Source: Gyromitra esculenta
Taxonomy: Eukaryota; Ascomycota; Pezizomycetes; Pezizales; Discinaceae
Reading direction: 5' to 3'
Length of the DNA: 64,000 nucleotides
NCBI GenBank assembly: GCA_038503075.1
Contig: JBCAML010000012.1
Span: 496,001-560,000, forward strand
The position numbers and the translations under genes are program-made. Under the pieces are notes generated by a model. It saw only the letters and a program-made list of their open reading frames with translations, had not been told where the DNA came from and did no database searches. Positions 34,792 through 44,706 of this stretch are shown one piece after another. Within the stretch, counting starts at the first letter, position 1. Every line of letters starts with the position of its first letter.

Positions 34792-36039
34792 TTACATTTT
34801 ATCCTTTCCTTTCCCTTGTCCTTTACCACCACGTTTAGACTTTGAAGACTGGATGGACACTGCAGCAGACAATTCATCCTTGTCCGAAGAAGAATCAACC
34901 ATATCAATAGTTTCCATAGGTAATGGGTGATCATCGGAACGCTCTGGACTATGAAAAGGAGTACAACTCGCTCTTGCTTCCGGTCGTTTGAACAGATTGC
35001 TTCTATCAGCATCTCGTCCAAAGTTCAGCTTAGCTCGAATGGGCCCTACTAATAGGAGTAGTGAGTATTAAAATCCACAATACTTGTTATATGTGACACT
35101 GACCTGGCGATCCTGGTATTGTGCTTGAAGACACTCCTGATTTTGTAGGTGTTGCAGGACCACTGTCTGGATCTGGCTTAATTATCTTCATTGGACTTGG
35201 CGAGGTATTGACTGGGCCCAATAAAACCTTGCGTTTGGACTTCGGAGTTTGGAATATGGAGGCTTTGTCATCTTTGGGAACACCATCACGTGAGAAATTT
35301 ATAGCGTGAGTTATCCCATATGCTATAATGTCAAATATTTAGTAAATTGAGAGCTAAAAAATTGGTGTTGAGTAATTGATGTGATCTTACCTCTATCTAT
35401 ATCACTCTCATAAATATACCTGAAAGCTATATCCAGTACTTTCCCCGAATGCAAATATTTAACCAACTTTGTGAACAATATGACTTTGGTGTCATTCAAA
35501 AAGGTGAGAGCGCACTACAGGATTCAAATTAGCTTTGTCAAATTAGTTTTAACAGGTGGAATAATTTAAGCTATTACCAGCACATCTTCTTTAGCCTCAC
35601 TATTATACTGGTACATCTGACCTTGAAAGTGAGAATACGTTGTATTGGGCATATCTTCAAGATCCGAGAGCATAGTGACAGTTGATGTACAGAAGGGATC
35701 ATTGGAAATAAATTTGTCTGCAGGTGCGTTGTTCATAAGCTCGACATTACGGATCAATGAGTACTACTTGTGTTATTAGCATAATCAAAAAGTATGAGGC
35801 ATACAAAAGGATGATAGATGGTAGCCAACCTTTAGAGTGTTTCCAGCGAAAAAGATAACAGTGCCATAAAATAGGTATACTCGATCAGGATAGAGAGTGT
35901 TGTCGGTGTTTTGGTAGTACTTCACAGACACCTCACGGGATGCACCATCTGCATCATGATGAAGGACTTTTGCCGATTTGAATCCACCCACACCAGAAAT
36001 TGAGGAGATTCTGCCAACGAAAGAATAATAAATAGGCAT
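34792..36039 (-). CDS. OB-fold-like (RPA-type?) gene upstream of Helitron Rep
   Basis: Multi-exon minus-strand gene, 110 bp upstream of the Rep frame. From ATG 36039 (MPIYYSFVGRISSIS) the first exon reads VKYYQNTDNTLYPDRVYLFY and GTVIFFAGNTLK, a beta-rich pattern compatible with an OB fold. Further exons give NVELMNNAPADKF (35750s), LTFLNDTKVILFTKLVKYLH (35510s), TPKSKRKVLLGPVN (35240s), and a Lys/Gly-rich end KRGGKGQGKGKDKM before TAA at 34792. Intron edges such as GTAAGATC (35391) and GTCAGTGTC (35106) are visible; the first intron is not resolved. Plant and animal Helitrons often carry RPA-like ssDNA-binding proteins, which is why I suggest that role. The fold assignment is inference. Confidence 0.45.
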
Positions 36040-36087
36040 GTGGAAATAATACTTACAATTGATACTGTGTGAAAAATGTTCATCCAA

Positions 36088-37025
36088 AAGTGTGAGTTGG
36101 TAAAGGTAAGGGTGACTGAAGTAAACCGCGAATGTTTGAAAGAAGAAGAAGAAAGCGGAGAATGAAAACCCAGGTGGGAATCATGGGGTATTTAACACGT
36201 CATGTCCAAAGCTATAACACAGGAACTAATTATAACATACACACCAAAAGAGAAGCAATAAGCGAAACCAAGAGAAACCAAAAATTATGCCGATTCTGTA
36301 CAGATATCAAAGAAGTCTGTGCAATTGAGCTTAACAACTGCTCTAAGATCACACGTACTACATACCAAACAGGTTTAATCAAGCAGGAAATAACTTGCCA
36401 CGGGCTAAAATAGGAAATTGAATGCGGAAAGGCACATGGTGAGAGTTGATAGCTCAAACTAAGAATGAGGTGAATCAGCTGATTCAGAGCAAAAAGAAAG
36501 AATAAGAAGCGATCCGGTGCAAAATGTACAATGTCCAACACTATTCATACAACAACAAAGTTGTAGGTGACGTAGGCTGAAAAAGCAACACAATCTAATG
36601 TTTAGTATGATTGTGTAGCATACGAATGATATTTGTGAAGGTTTGGGGAATGACATCACGAAGGGTTAGGGTTTTTGAATGTTGTTGAGAGTGGTGAATC
36701 GAGCAATAATTAGCGTTGAAGTATTGAAGTGAGAAGACAAAAACACTAAAATTTTATGTTAGGATTGGCTCGAAGAAAGAACATGAAGGGAAAAGGTTCA
36801 AAAGTGAATTTGAATATTTGTAAAGCAAACTATTTGGATGATGTACTATTCACGATACCTTATAAAAGTAATTATAACAATAACATGTGTTTTGATACAT
36901 ATAGCGATATCATATATAAAATCTAAATATCAAGAAAATCGATGTGCTTCCAAATCTGGCAAAAAGTGTCTAATCTGGTTTAGCGTTATATTAAACAGTA
37001 GGATCAACACACCTACTCAATTTTT
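36088..37025. other. AT-rich 5' part of the Helitron block
   Basis: About 940 bp without a convincing gene. It lies upstream of the minus-strand Helitron genes and may hold their promoter and the element's 5' end, which I could not locate. Confidence 0.35.
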
Positions 37026-38821
37026 TTAATGTTTAATGCCTGTGAGAGTAAAGAGACTTGTAAACGACAACCAAAAAACAGTGAGAAACAGTAGAAGTAG
37101 GTCCGCAGTAAAGCCGCAATGGAAGTAAAGAGCAGCCAGGAAAAAATTCCAATCAAAGTTAGTTGGGGTTGAACAAGTATAAGTAAAATGACCTAAAGGT
37201 CCATCTGGTCATCTGCCGGAGGGGGCGCTGGAGCCTTTGAAGGGCGTGATGGGCAGCTGTTCAGGTGTGACTCATGGGGTCCGTCGCAGTTAACACACTT
37301 GACAAGAGTGTGAGAGCAGGGGCTGCCTTTAGTTGAGCAAGAGAGTGTGGGGCAGCTGTGAGCAGCAGTAGGATGAAGTCCAACACACCAGCGACAGCAT
37401 GGTTGGTTGGGGCATTTGTTTGTGTGGTGTCCAAATTTGTGGCATTGGGAACACTGGGTGGAGGGTCCAAAGCGGAGTTTGCGATCGGATCTAACAGTGG
37501 TAGAGAAGGCGGATAAGCGAGTGCGGTTGGCAATCTCATTAGCTTTGGGGCCAGAGAGTGTGATAACAATTGAGGAAACTGTTTTTCCTCTTTGTTTTTC
37601 AGGTAGAGTGAGCCATCTGGGGGGGATATCCATTATAAGGCCAGGGTTGAAGTTGCAGAGTTCTTGCTGAATGGCAGAGGGCTCCATGGAAGTGGGAATA
37701 CCATGTACAACGAGTTGGTGCAATGGTTCGTCAAGGTGTAGGGAGCGAGCTCCTGGGGTTAGGTGGAGAAATTGGCCAACTTTCCTGTAATGGGTGTTGG
37801 CAAACATGTTGTTCATGACCGTCAACGACACATTCTGGGAATGTGTGTCTATTGCCACAGACTGGATGGTGATGGAACCAATGGCAGAGTTAAATTTATC
37901 TCTGAGTTCCGTGGGTGACCCTTGAGAAAGGGGAGAGCCGTCGTGTTTGACAATCAAACGGCGTGCGCGCATCGTGGGAGTGATGGTGAGAGGGGAGACA
38001 TGAGTCTTAGGGGCAGGTGCATTTGCAGCCTGTTTGGCCTTTGCTGGTTGGGATTTTCTCTTGGGTTTGCTGGCTGCCACCTGAGCCCATTGCAGGGGCT
38101 TTGGGGCAAGAGGAGGTGCTGGGATAGCAACAGCAGGAGCAGGAGGAAGAGGAGCACTTTGTGCAGGTGGTTCTGAAGGGGCTGCCTTCCCTACTGTGAG
38201 CAGCAGGTTGTCACGCTCTAGTTTGCTCAAAGTCGGAGACTCTGGAAACATGTCTGGGAGAGGTGGAGGAGCTGGTTTGCTTGCTGCGTCCTTGAGGGTG
38301 GTGATTTCTCCTTGTAGATGCTGTATCATGTCAAGGAGATTTTGGATGTGGAGGAGGTTGATCTTGTCGGCTCTGGCTAGAGCTTTGCAAACATCAAACC
38401 CAAAAGCTGGCTCACTGCCTAGGTGAGTGGTAATGGCCTCCCCTGGTTTATTCCAGAGGCCCGCCCAGTGGGTAGGCTTTCCGTAAACAGGAGGGGAAAG
38501 GGGAGAGGTGTCAGCTCTCTGTCTTTTCGATGGTAAGGGGGTTCTTGGGTCCGCCGCAGATGAAGAGGAGGAGGCAACGAATGGGTTTGGAGTTCCCTCA
38601 ACTTGATGATGGGGGAAGATTGGTGTGAACATGTTGCCTTTACCTTTGGGAGGCATTGCGACCGTGGGTTGTTGTGTAAATGATGATCCAAATCGTTTGT
38701 AAAAGAGGGGTAATGGAATGAAGCTGAAGTGCTAAAGACTTTTGGCTGTGTGTAACGCCGTTACAACGCAAAAGGTGGTGGTGAACTTTCAATCGGAGAG
38801 GTTGTAGCGGGGACGGAGGAT
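37026..38821 (-). mobile_element. ORF1-only LINE, copy 1
   Basis: Collinear, in reverse orientation, with the plus-strand copy at 44707-46696. Both start at CATCCTCCGTCCC (here the complement ending at 38821), share a 165-bp 5' UTR with ATTGAAAGTTCACCACCACC, ORF1, and the sequence after ORF1 (GGTCATTTTACTTATACTTG). Similarity stops at 37026, where the Helitron block starts. ORF2 does not follow ORF1. Confidence 0.8.
37193..38656 (-). CDS. LINE ORF1 (gag-like, CCHC zinc knuckles)
   Basis: An intact 487-codon frame (ATG 38656, stop 37193), the RNA-binding ORF1 protein of a Tad1/I-type LINE. The N-terminal half is Pro/Ala/Lys-rich. The middle (MRARRLIVKHDGSPLSQGSP onward, FNSAIGSITIQSVAID) is well conserved with the second copy. 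The C-terminus has zinc knuckles: CSQCHKFGHHTNKC (CX2CX4HX4C), CRWCVGLHPTAAHSC, CVNCDGPHESHLNSC. It ends APPPADDQMDL. It is free of stops, while the second copy has one, so it is the younger or better preserved. Confidence 0.85.
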   Translation of the reverse strand: MPPKGKGNMFTPIFPHHQVEGTPNPFVASSSSSAADPRTPLPSKRQRADTSPLSPPVYGKPTHWAGLWNKPGEAITTHLGSEPAFGFDVCKALARADKINLLHIQNLLDMIQHLQGEITTLKDAASKPAPPPLPDMFPESPTLSKLERDNLLLTVGKAAPSEPPAQSAPLPPAPAVAIPAPPLAPKPLQWAQVAASKPKRKSQPAKAKQAANAPAPKTHVSPLTITPTMRARRLIVKHDGSPLSQGSPTELRDKFNSAIGSITIQSVAIDTHSQNVSLTVMNNMFANTHYRKVGQFLHLTPGARSLHLDEPLHQLVVHGIPTSMEPSAIQQELCNFNPGLIMDIPPRWLTLPEKQRGKTVSSIVITLSGPKANEIANRTRLSAFSTTVRSDRKLRFGPSTQCSQCHKFGHHTNKCPNQPCCRWCVGLHPTAAHSCPTLSCSTKGSPCSHTLVKCVNCDGPHESHLNSCPSRPSKAPAPPPADDQMDL

Positions 38822-39667
38822 GAGTGTGCAAACTATGGGTATGAACTGAGGACCAATTGGCCAAATTCGAAGCCAAGCGCAGAATGGGATAATCCAGCGA
38901 GTCAGAATAAGGTATCTCAATGGGAAGCCATTTGGCACGCCAAGCAGGAGAACGTGGGGAAGGCGAGAATCAGGATGGCCCGCTGGTATGATGTCAATCG
39001 CCAAAGGGACCAGAATTCAAGCCTGGCAATGAAGTGATGCTTGATAGGTGCAATGTGCAAACAAAGCCACCCATGAAGAAGCTGGACCATAAAAAGTTTG
39101 GGCCCTTTAAGGTCAAGAGAGCTATTGGCAAACGAGCATATGAGCTTGTTCTACCGCCGCTGATGAAGATACATCCGGTATTCAATGTCAGTCTCCTTGA
39201 ACCATATAGAGCGCCAGCAGATCCAGGCAGAAGAGCACCTCCGCCGGAGATAGAAATCATTGAAGGGGAAGAGAATTATGTTGTGAGGGAAGTGGCAGAC
39301 GGCAGAGTGAATCGCCATAAGAAGAAGGTTGAATACCTGGTATTGTGGGACAGATATGACTATGAGGATGCTACTTGGGAGCCATGGGAACATCTCTGAT
39401 ATACTGCTATTGAAGCACTCCCGGACTTCCATAGGAGATACCCCAAGAAACCTCAAGACAAGAGAGTTGGCGTGGCATAAGGCCTATTTCCTACTGTTCC
39501 TGTATTATAAAAGTTTCACAATCATTTCCTTACAAAACCATTTAGAGGTATCATTTCCTTTTCGTTTAGACTAGAGGTTTAGACATATAGATATAGAGTA
39601 GTACCAAGAGAGTAATAGTTAGAATACATTATAGATCCCGAAGACAGGATCTAGGAGAGGGAAGTAC
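38822..39667 (+). mobile_element. Gypsy-2 integrase C-terminus with chromodomain
   Basis: The 3' end of a chromodomain-bearing Ty3/gypsy element (chromovirus). Translation shows ANYGYELRTNWP and RMARWYDVNRQRDQ from the integrase end, then after a frameshift near 39020 a 121-codon frame (39034-39399) with HKKFGPFKVKRAIG, PVFNVSLLEPYRAP (integrase C-terminal domain) and the chromodomain VEYLVLWDRYDYEDATWEPW. Downstream a purine tract AGGAGAGGGAAG (39653-39664) precedes the 3' LTR. The rest of the element is missing to the left, where the LINE copy starts at 38821. Confidence 0.85.
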
Positions 39668-40376
39668 TGTAACGGATCCACAATACCATTACCTGCAGTG
39701 AAGCATAATAGTACCGGGCAAGCAGAGAGGTAGTAAGGATCAGCATGAGTGGTGTAGCTACCACATGTTAGAGGATACCTGCTACCCTGCTTTTCCGATG
39801 GAATGGAACCAGCGAGAATAACATTAGCTGACGAGCCAATGATATATCTCCAGTGATACCAAACACAGGAAGCTCCTGTGGTGGCGTTCCCAACCCATCT
39901 GTGCATGTACCAGTGGCCCAGAGCCATTGGCGCGGCAATAGGGAATCTATTAAGTGCAGGACACCTCACATGCAACAATAGACTGATCAGCGCCAATTCC
40001 TGCATCCAGCATAGGCATGGCATGCAGCTGGCGGATCTAGAAAGTCTAACTGGACAGAACAACCAAGGAGTGCCGGAGAGCACCAAAGTAATCATTAGCT
40101 GAATGCTGAGGTGCCCCGCCCACAATAGCTTGGCATGTTCTCAGGGTCTTGATGGGCCCCCATCAGAGTAGAACAGAAAGAGGACAGCGAGTCAGCAGCA
40201 CTATAAAGATAGTGCATGACCCTGCCACCTGTTGCTCTTCTTCCCAGTCTCATCAGGCAGAATACTACCAAGTAGAGCCCTTAAGGTTATTGAGTACTTT
40301 GCACGAAAATACTCTTAACATCTCAAACTGATTTCTAGTATTTGCAACGGCCGTATTCCGATACCTATTCCACTAC
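39668..40376 (+). repeat. LTR2 (3' LTR of gypsy-2)
   Basis: Starts TGTAACGGATCC directly after the polypurine tract and ends ATTCCACTACA, the usual TG...CA ends. A second copy lies in opposite orientation at 47569-48276 and a third, split, at 58060-59222. The ORFs that cross it on either strand are shadows. Confidence 0.8.
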
Positions 40377-41186
40377 AAAGCAGTAGGGCTACCCCCGTTA
40401 CAAATGGCTCCTCTTGTCTGTCAGCATCCTCTCTATGTGGCTCCTCCATCCCGCCTTCCGCTTCTCCAAGAAGGGCTTTTTTTGTCAATCCCTCTGGTCG
40501 AAGGGACCATTGTGGGCGGGCGTTAGGGACGCCAAAGCAGTAACCTCGAGATCTGACATCGTATTCCCTTTATGGTAGGAGGGCGCGTCGACGCGGACTT
40601 CCACTAGATAGGCCTTTCCTAGGGACCTTATCACCAATGGCTCTGCCAGCGATGCCTGCAAGCAACGTCTAAGGTATGTTCTGTGGCGGGGAGGGGGCGA
40701 GAGCCCCCGAATGGCACGCCCAAGAATAGACCCCGTATATAGAGTAGAGAATAGTCTACAGTATAGTAAAAGAATAGTGATGGGTGATATACAAAAAGCC
40801 GCGACCCTGCCAAAAGATATACATGATCCCCCCCCCACTACCACCTCCATACCCTAACCCATGTCATGTGATAAGTCACGTGACATCGTCTCCTACCACG
40901 CCTGCAACCTCACGCCCCACCACAGTGTGCTTTTACGGTAAAGCGGCGCTGCAGGAAGATACTAGTCTTCATAGGTGCGCTTGATGCATAGGCCCCAGGA
41001 GCAGAGAGTGATATGTGTTAAAGGCACAGAATTAAACTTGTAGAGACTTTGTATTATTGAACAGAATGCTATACTATAATCACTGCTCTCCTGTTTTAAA
41101 CCTGATATTTGCCTTAGCTCTTGCTGGGCCTTGGCACACGTTGGGTGTTGTCAGGGGAATTTGTACTATTGGAGTCAGAGGTTTGT
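40377..41186. other. Unassigned sequence between retroelements
   Basis: About 800 bp with C-rich and CT-rich stretches (CCCCCCCC at 40829) and no convincing gene or repeat recognised within this window. Confidence 0.4.
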
Positions 41187-41599
41187 TATCACGGATATGA
41201 ATGAGTAAAGGGTCTAGGATAATAAGTGGGTTGTAATGGTTTCGGGTTAGGAATACTATGTATTTGTTGTTCAGGTATTTTTTGGTTATGAGTCATGTGG
41301 CAGGAAAAGCGAGGTATTTAAGCAATGGGTTTTAGGCCGTTTTGTCTCTCTCTTCTTCTTCTTCTTAAGCAACGTTCTTGTTTTACATCTGCTGTATTGT
41401 TTTAATATTACCTCGATTCTATCCCAAAATCCAAGCTGCCGCTGTCTTCATCACACTGCACTTATCTCGCCTTGAGATAGACCACAACTGTAGAGTCTGT
41501 AGAAATCTTGCACTTCTCGAACGTGTTAGTACCTCGCTTAAGTAGCACTGCTCACCTTTAGGGATACTGAAAGGCTTAACAAGGGACTGAATCATGAGA
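41187..41599 (+). repeat. LTR1, 5' LTR of gypsy-1 copy 1
   Basis: From TATCACGG (41187) to ATCATGAGA (41599). Shows GAGGTATTTAAGC, a CT tract, the start box AAGCAACGT (41367-41375) and GTAGCACTGCTCACC. It is very like the minus-strand LTR at 58592-59004. The sequence right after it, TTACTTTGCTT (41600-41610), is the likely primer-binding site. Confidence 0.85.
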
Positions 41600-41610
41600 T
41601 TACTTTGCTT
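41600..41610 (+). promoter_or_regulatory. Gypsy-1 primer-binding site (self-priming type)
   Basis: Lies directly after the LTR. TTACTTTGCTT is complementary, but for one base, to the LTR's own start box AAGCAACGT; the copy at 60463-60473 (TTACGTTGCTT) pairs perfectly over 9 nt. It lacks the TGG expected for a tRNA 3'-CCA primer. Confidence 0.6.
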
Positions 41611-41796
41611 CCTCCTCTACACACTCTACTTGGACGCCCCTTTTATGGAACTCATTGCTTGGATTCACCAATCCATCTTGCAACTTTTCCCCTGCCTAAC
41701 ACTGCGGAGACCCCAAACCATCATCGAAGTCTTTCCTGAGTGACTTGATAACTAATACCTACGCACCAACTCTCTCCCGTGCGATAAACCAAGATC

Positions 41797-43131
41797 ATGA
41801 GCTCACCCGCTCCCGCTTGCCCTTCCACCGAAGGAGCTGCGGTCGCTGCCCAAACATTTCCTAAGAAGGAAGCTTTCGCCCAGGCCATGAGAGAAGACCC
41901 TGTCAAGCTATACAATCAGCTCCGGGACCTCAACCAAGCTCTGGAAGATCAGATAGACGCCCTCCAGGAAAACGAAAAGGATGCTGAAATCAAACTCAGC
42001 ACAGCACAGATACAGGTGGACAATGCCCTCCGCCATGCTAGCACTCAAGACCAACGAGTCAACGAAGTCGCAACCCTAATCGCCAGACTTCGCCAGGAGC
42101 GAAACGAAGCCCGCAGCGCCACCCAGGCACCCCCGGCTCCACCTAATCTTGCCCCCTCGCTGCCACCAGCCCCATTAACCATCAACCATCGCTCTGAACA
42201 TATGCTGGATCCAGAGAAATTCGATGGATCCAGAGCTAAACCCCCCGGCTTTATCCTACAACTCCGTTCCAAACTTACTGTCAACCATAATCGATTTGCT
42301 GATGAGACTACCATGATCTTATACACGATCAACCGTCTAGAAGGAGCAGCCCTTGAGCAAGTTCACCACACTGTCCTCCCATCCGGCCTCACAACCTGAA
42401 CCAGTGCAGAGCAACTTATTGCCGCCCTGGAAGCAGCTTTTGGAGACCCGGACCCTACAGGCACAGCCCGACGAGAATTACACCAACTGCGCCAAGGAAA
42501 GCGAGATTTCTCCGCCTACTTGACTGACTTTCAAAGAATCATGGGGCAACTTAACTTTGACGAAAACTCAAAAATGGACGCTCTGGAACACGGCATGTTG
42601 GAAGAACTTAAGGAAGCTATGGTATTCGCCATGACCGTCCCTGTCACCCTCGATGAAATGATCACCACCCTTACCCGACTAGACAACCGTATCTGAGCCC
42701 ACAAGGCAGAAAAACGGGGGAACGCTCGTGATTGTATGGGACAATTCAGTGCCACTGCCGCTTTTACTCCCGCCTCCTCCTTCAAGCCTGGAGGACTAGC
42801 CCCTATGGATCTTTCCTTTGGCCGCACCAGCAATATTTCTCGCCCCCCTCAAGATCAACGGTATACTGTGGTTAACGGAAGAAGGAAGCTGTCGGAGGAA
42901 GAGAAACAATTGCGTCGCTCCACTGGAAAATGTATGTTCTGCGCCGCCCCTGACCACTCTTACACCAATTGCCCCTCCGCTCCAAAGAAACCGACTATGA
43001 GAGGTGCAATCACCAACCTCGTCAACGCCGCCGCTCCTCCTGCCTCCTCTGCCCGTCAACTCCCTCCTCCACTACCACCACAGTTCTTTGCGATCGATGC
43101 ACCAGGCGCCTCCAAAGAGGCTTTAAACTAG
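41797..43131 (+). pseudogene. Gypsy-1 gag, two nonsense mutations
   Basis: Gag-like capsid/nucleocapsid polyprotein of 445 codons starting MSSPAPACPSTEGAAV. A coiled-coil-like stretch (NQALEDQIDALQENEKD) is followed by the capsid core (LDPEKFDGSRAKPPGFILQL, LEGAALEQVHHTVLPSG) and one CCHC knuckle CMFCAAPDHSYTNC near the end. TGA at 42397-42399 replaces Trp and TGA at 42694-42696 replaces Gln when compared with copy 2. The normal stop TAG (43129-43131) follows the frameshift heptamer. Confidence 0.85.
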
Positions 43132-43166
43132 TTCAACCGAAGTCGCCAAGTGACCCTGCTTCGGTT
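43122..43166 (+). promoter_or_regulatory. -1 frameshift signal between gag and pol
   Basis: Slippery heptamer T TTA AAC (43122-43128) in the gag frame, immediately followed by the gag stop TAG. After a 6-nt spacer comes an 8-bp stem AACCGAAG (43135-43142) / CTTCGGTT (43159-43166) around a 16-nt loop. The -1 frame is open through the stop into pol. Copy 2 has the same arrangement at 62112-62156 with compensatory changes in the stem. Confidence 0.8.
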
Positions 43167-44706
43167 CCTTTTTTCTTACCTTTGTCTGCGTTTTCTATTT
43201 CTGGTTTTCAGTGTCGGATATGTGCATGGAGGATCAATTGGATGGAGAACACTTCATTATTTCTTGTAGCATTTCCCATAGCAATAAAATCATCAAAACA
43301 CATGCCCTATTGGACACTGGCGCCTCTGGATTCGCCTTCATTGATAAGGAATACGCGAGTCACCATTCTTTACCTCTCCTCCCCCTAAAAACTCCTCGGC
43401 AACTGGAAGTCATCGATGGTCGTCCTGTTGCTTCAGGAGCCATCACCCACATCGCCAATATCAACCTATCCATTCAACAGCACCAGGAACAGGCCCCCTG
43501 TTTTGTAACCTAGCTAGGCCATTACCCCCTTGTACTAGGAATCCCCTGGATGAGTCACCACAATGTCTGCCTTCATTTCCTCAACAAACGCATTGAGTTT
43601 AACTCTAAACTCTGCACCACCCACTGCGCCCCTTACTCCCCTGTTGTATCCACTCCTTCCATTCCAGCTCCCCCCCGGCTAAACATGTCTTTTATTGGTG
43701 CTGCTAGCTTTAGAACACTTATCAGGAAACACGCCTCCCAGGCCTATGCCATGTCGCTTTATGAAATTAATAAAATCATAGACGACAAAACAACAAACGA
43801 AGAATGGAAAGCGAGAATACCAGAAGAATACCAAGACTTCTTAGATATGTTTGATAAGAAAAAAGCACAAGGACTACCCCCTCGGCGCTCGTACGATCAT
43901 AAGATACAATTAATGGAAGGAAAGGATGCCCCATTTGGACCACTCTACGGAATGTCAAGAGAAGAACTCATTGTCCTCAAAAAATACATCAAAGACAACC
44001 TGGAGAAAGGCTTTATTTGCGCCAGCTGTTCACCCACTGGATCCCCCATCCTCTTTGTAAAAAAGGCTGATGGTTCCCTTCGACTATGCATAGACTACCG
44101 AGGTCTTGATGCTATTGTAGTAAAAGACCGATATACATCTCCCCTTATTCGAGTAACCCTCAACCCTTTGGCTAAGGCACAATGGTACACTAAACTAGAT
44201 CCTCGCGATTGCTATCATCAGGTACGCATTGCAGAAGGGGATGAATGGAAGACAGCTTTCCGCACCCGTTACGGACTTTATGAGTACCAGGTTATGCCAT
44301 TTGGCCTAACCAATGCCCCCGGAACCTTTCAAAGATTCGTCAACGACTGCCTCACAGAATATCTCAACATATTCTGTACTGCCTACCTCGATGATATCCT
44401 TATCTACAGTGACACCTTCGCCGAACATCAAGTTCATGTTCGAAAGGTTCTACAGACACTTAAAAACAACAATATCCTTTTGAAACCGGAAAAATGTGAG
44501 TTCCAGGTACAAACAACAAAGTACCGAGATCTCATCCTCACCCCTGGCGGCATCAAGATGGATGAGGAGAAACTCAAGGCAGTCCAAGAATAGAACACCC
44601 CAAAAAGGGTCAAGGATGTGCAAGCTTTCATGGGATTCGCCAATTTTTATCGACGGTTCATCCTAGGCTTTTCCAAACTTGCTTCGCCTCTTACCACCCT
44701 TACAAA
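43132..44706 (+). pseudogene. Gypsy-1 pol (protease, RT), broken and truncated
   Basis: In the -1 frame after gag: FKLVQPKSPSDPASVPFFLP, then a 1-nt deletion in a T-run near 43208 relative to copy 2 shifts the frame. The aspartic protease motif is ALLDTGASGFAFID (43300s). TAG at 43511-43513 replaces Gln. RT follows (43550-44593): [36 protein letters not shown], and the catalytic [14 protein letters not shown] at 44591 replaces Trp, then [20 protein letters not shown] up to 44706, where a LINE starts. RNase H and most of integrase are absent here. Confidence 0.85.

Larger units (their letters stand above)
27295..37025 (-). mobile_element. Helitron with dioxygenase and OB-fold-like genes
   Basis: A block of about 9.7 kb containing a Helitron Rep and Pif1-like helicase on the minus strand, an OB-fold-like gene upstream of Rep (same strand), and a dioxygenase gene convergent with it. 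A candidate 3' end on the minus strand is CTAG followed by T (27294-27298), preceded by TATCAAAAA and a possible TACCCT/AGGGTA stem. The right border is where similarity to the LINE ORF1 copy stops (37025); I could not find a clear TC 5' end, so the borders are provisional. The element lies between a LINE body (37026-38821) and its tail (27022-27190), suggesting it inserted into that LINE's 3' UTR. Confidence 0.7.

Noticed and set aside
39619..40125. 168-codon minus-strand frame in LTR2 (also 47819-48148 plus)
   Set aside because: Frame lies wholly within an LTR repeat; conserved only because the repeat copies are alike, and interrupted in the other copies.
43191..43211. Intron acceptor (TTTTCAG) joining gag to pol of gypsy-1
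   Set aside because: The -1 frame is open from the slippery heptamer in copy 2, which explains pol expression without splicing; no matching donor was found.
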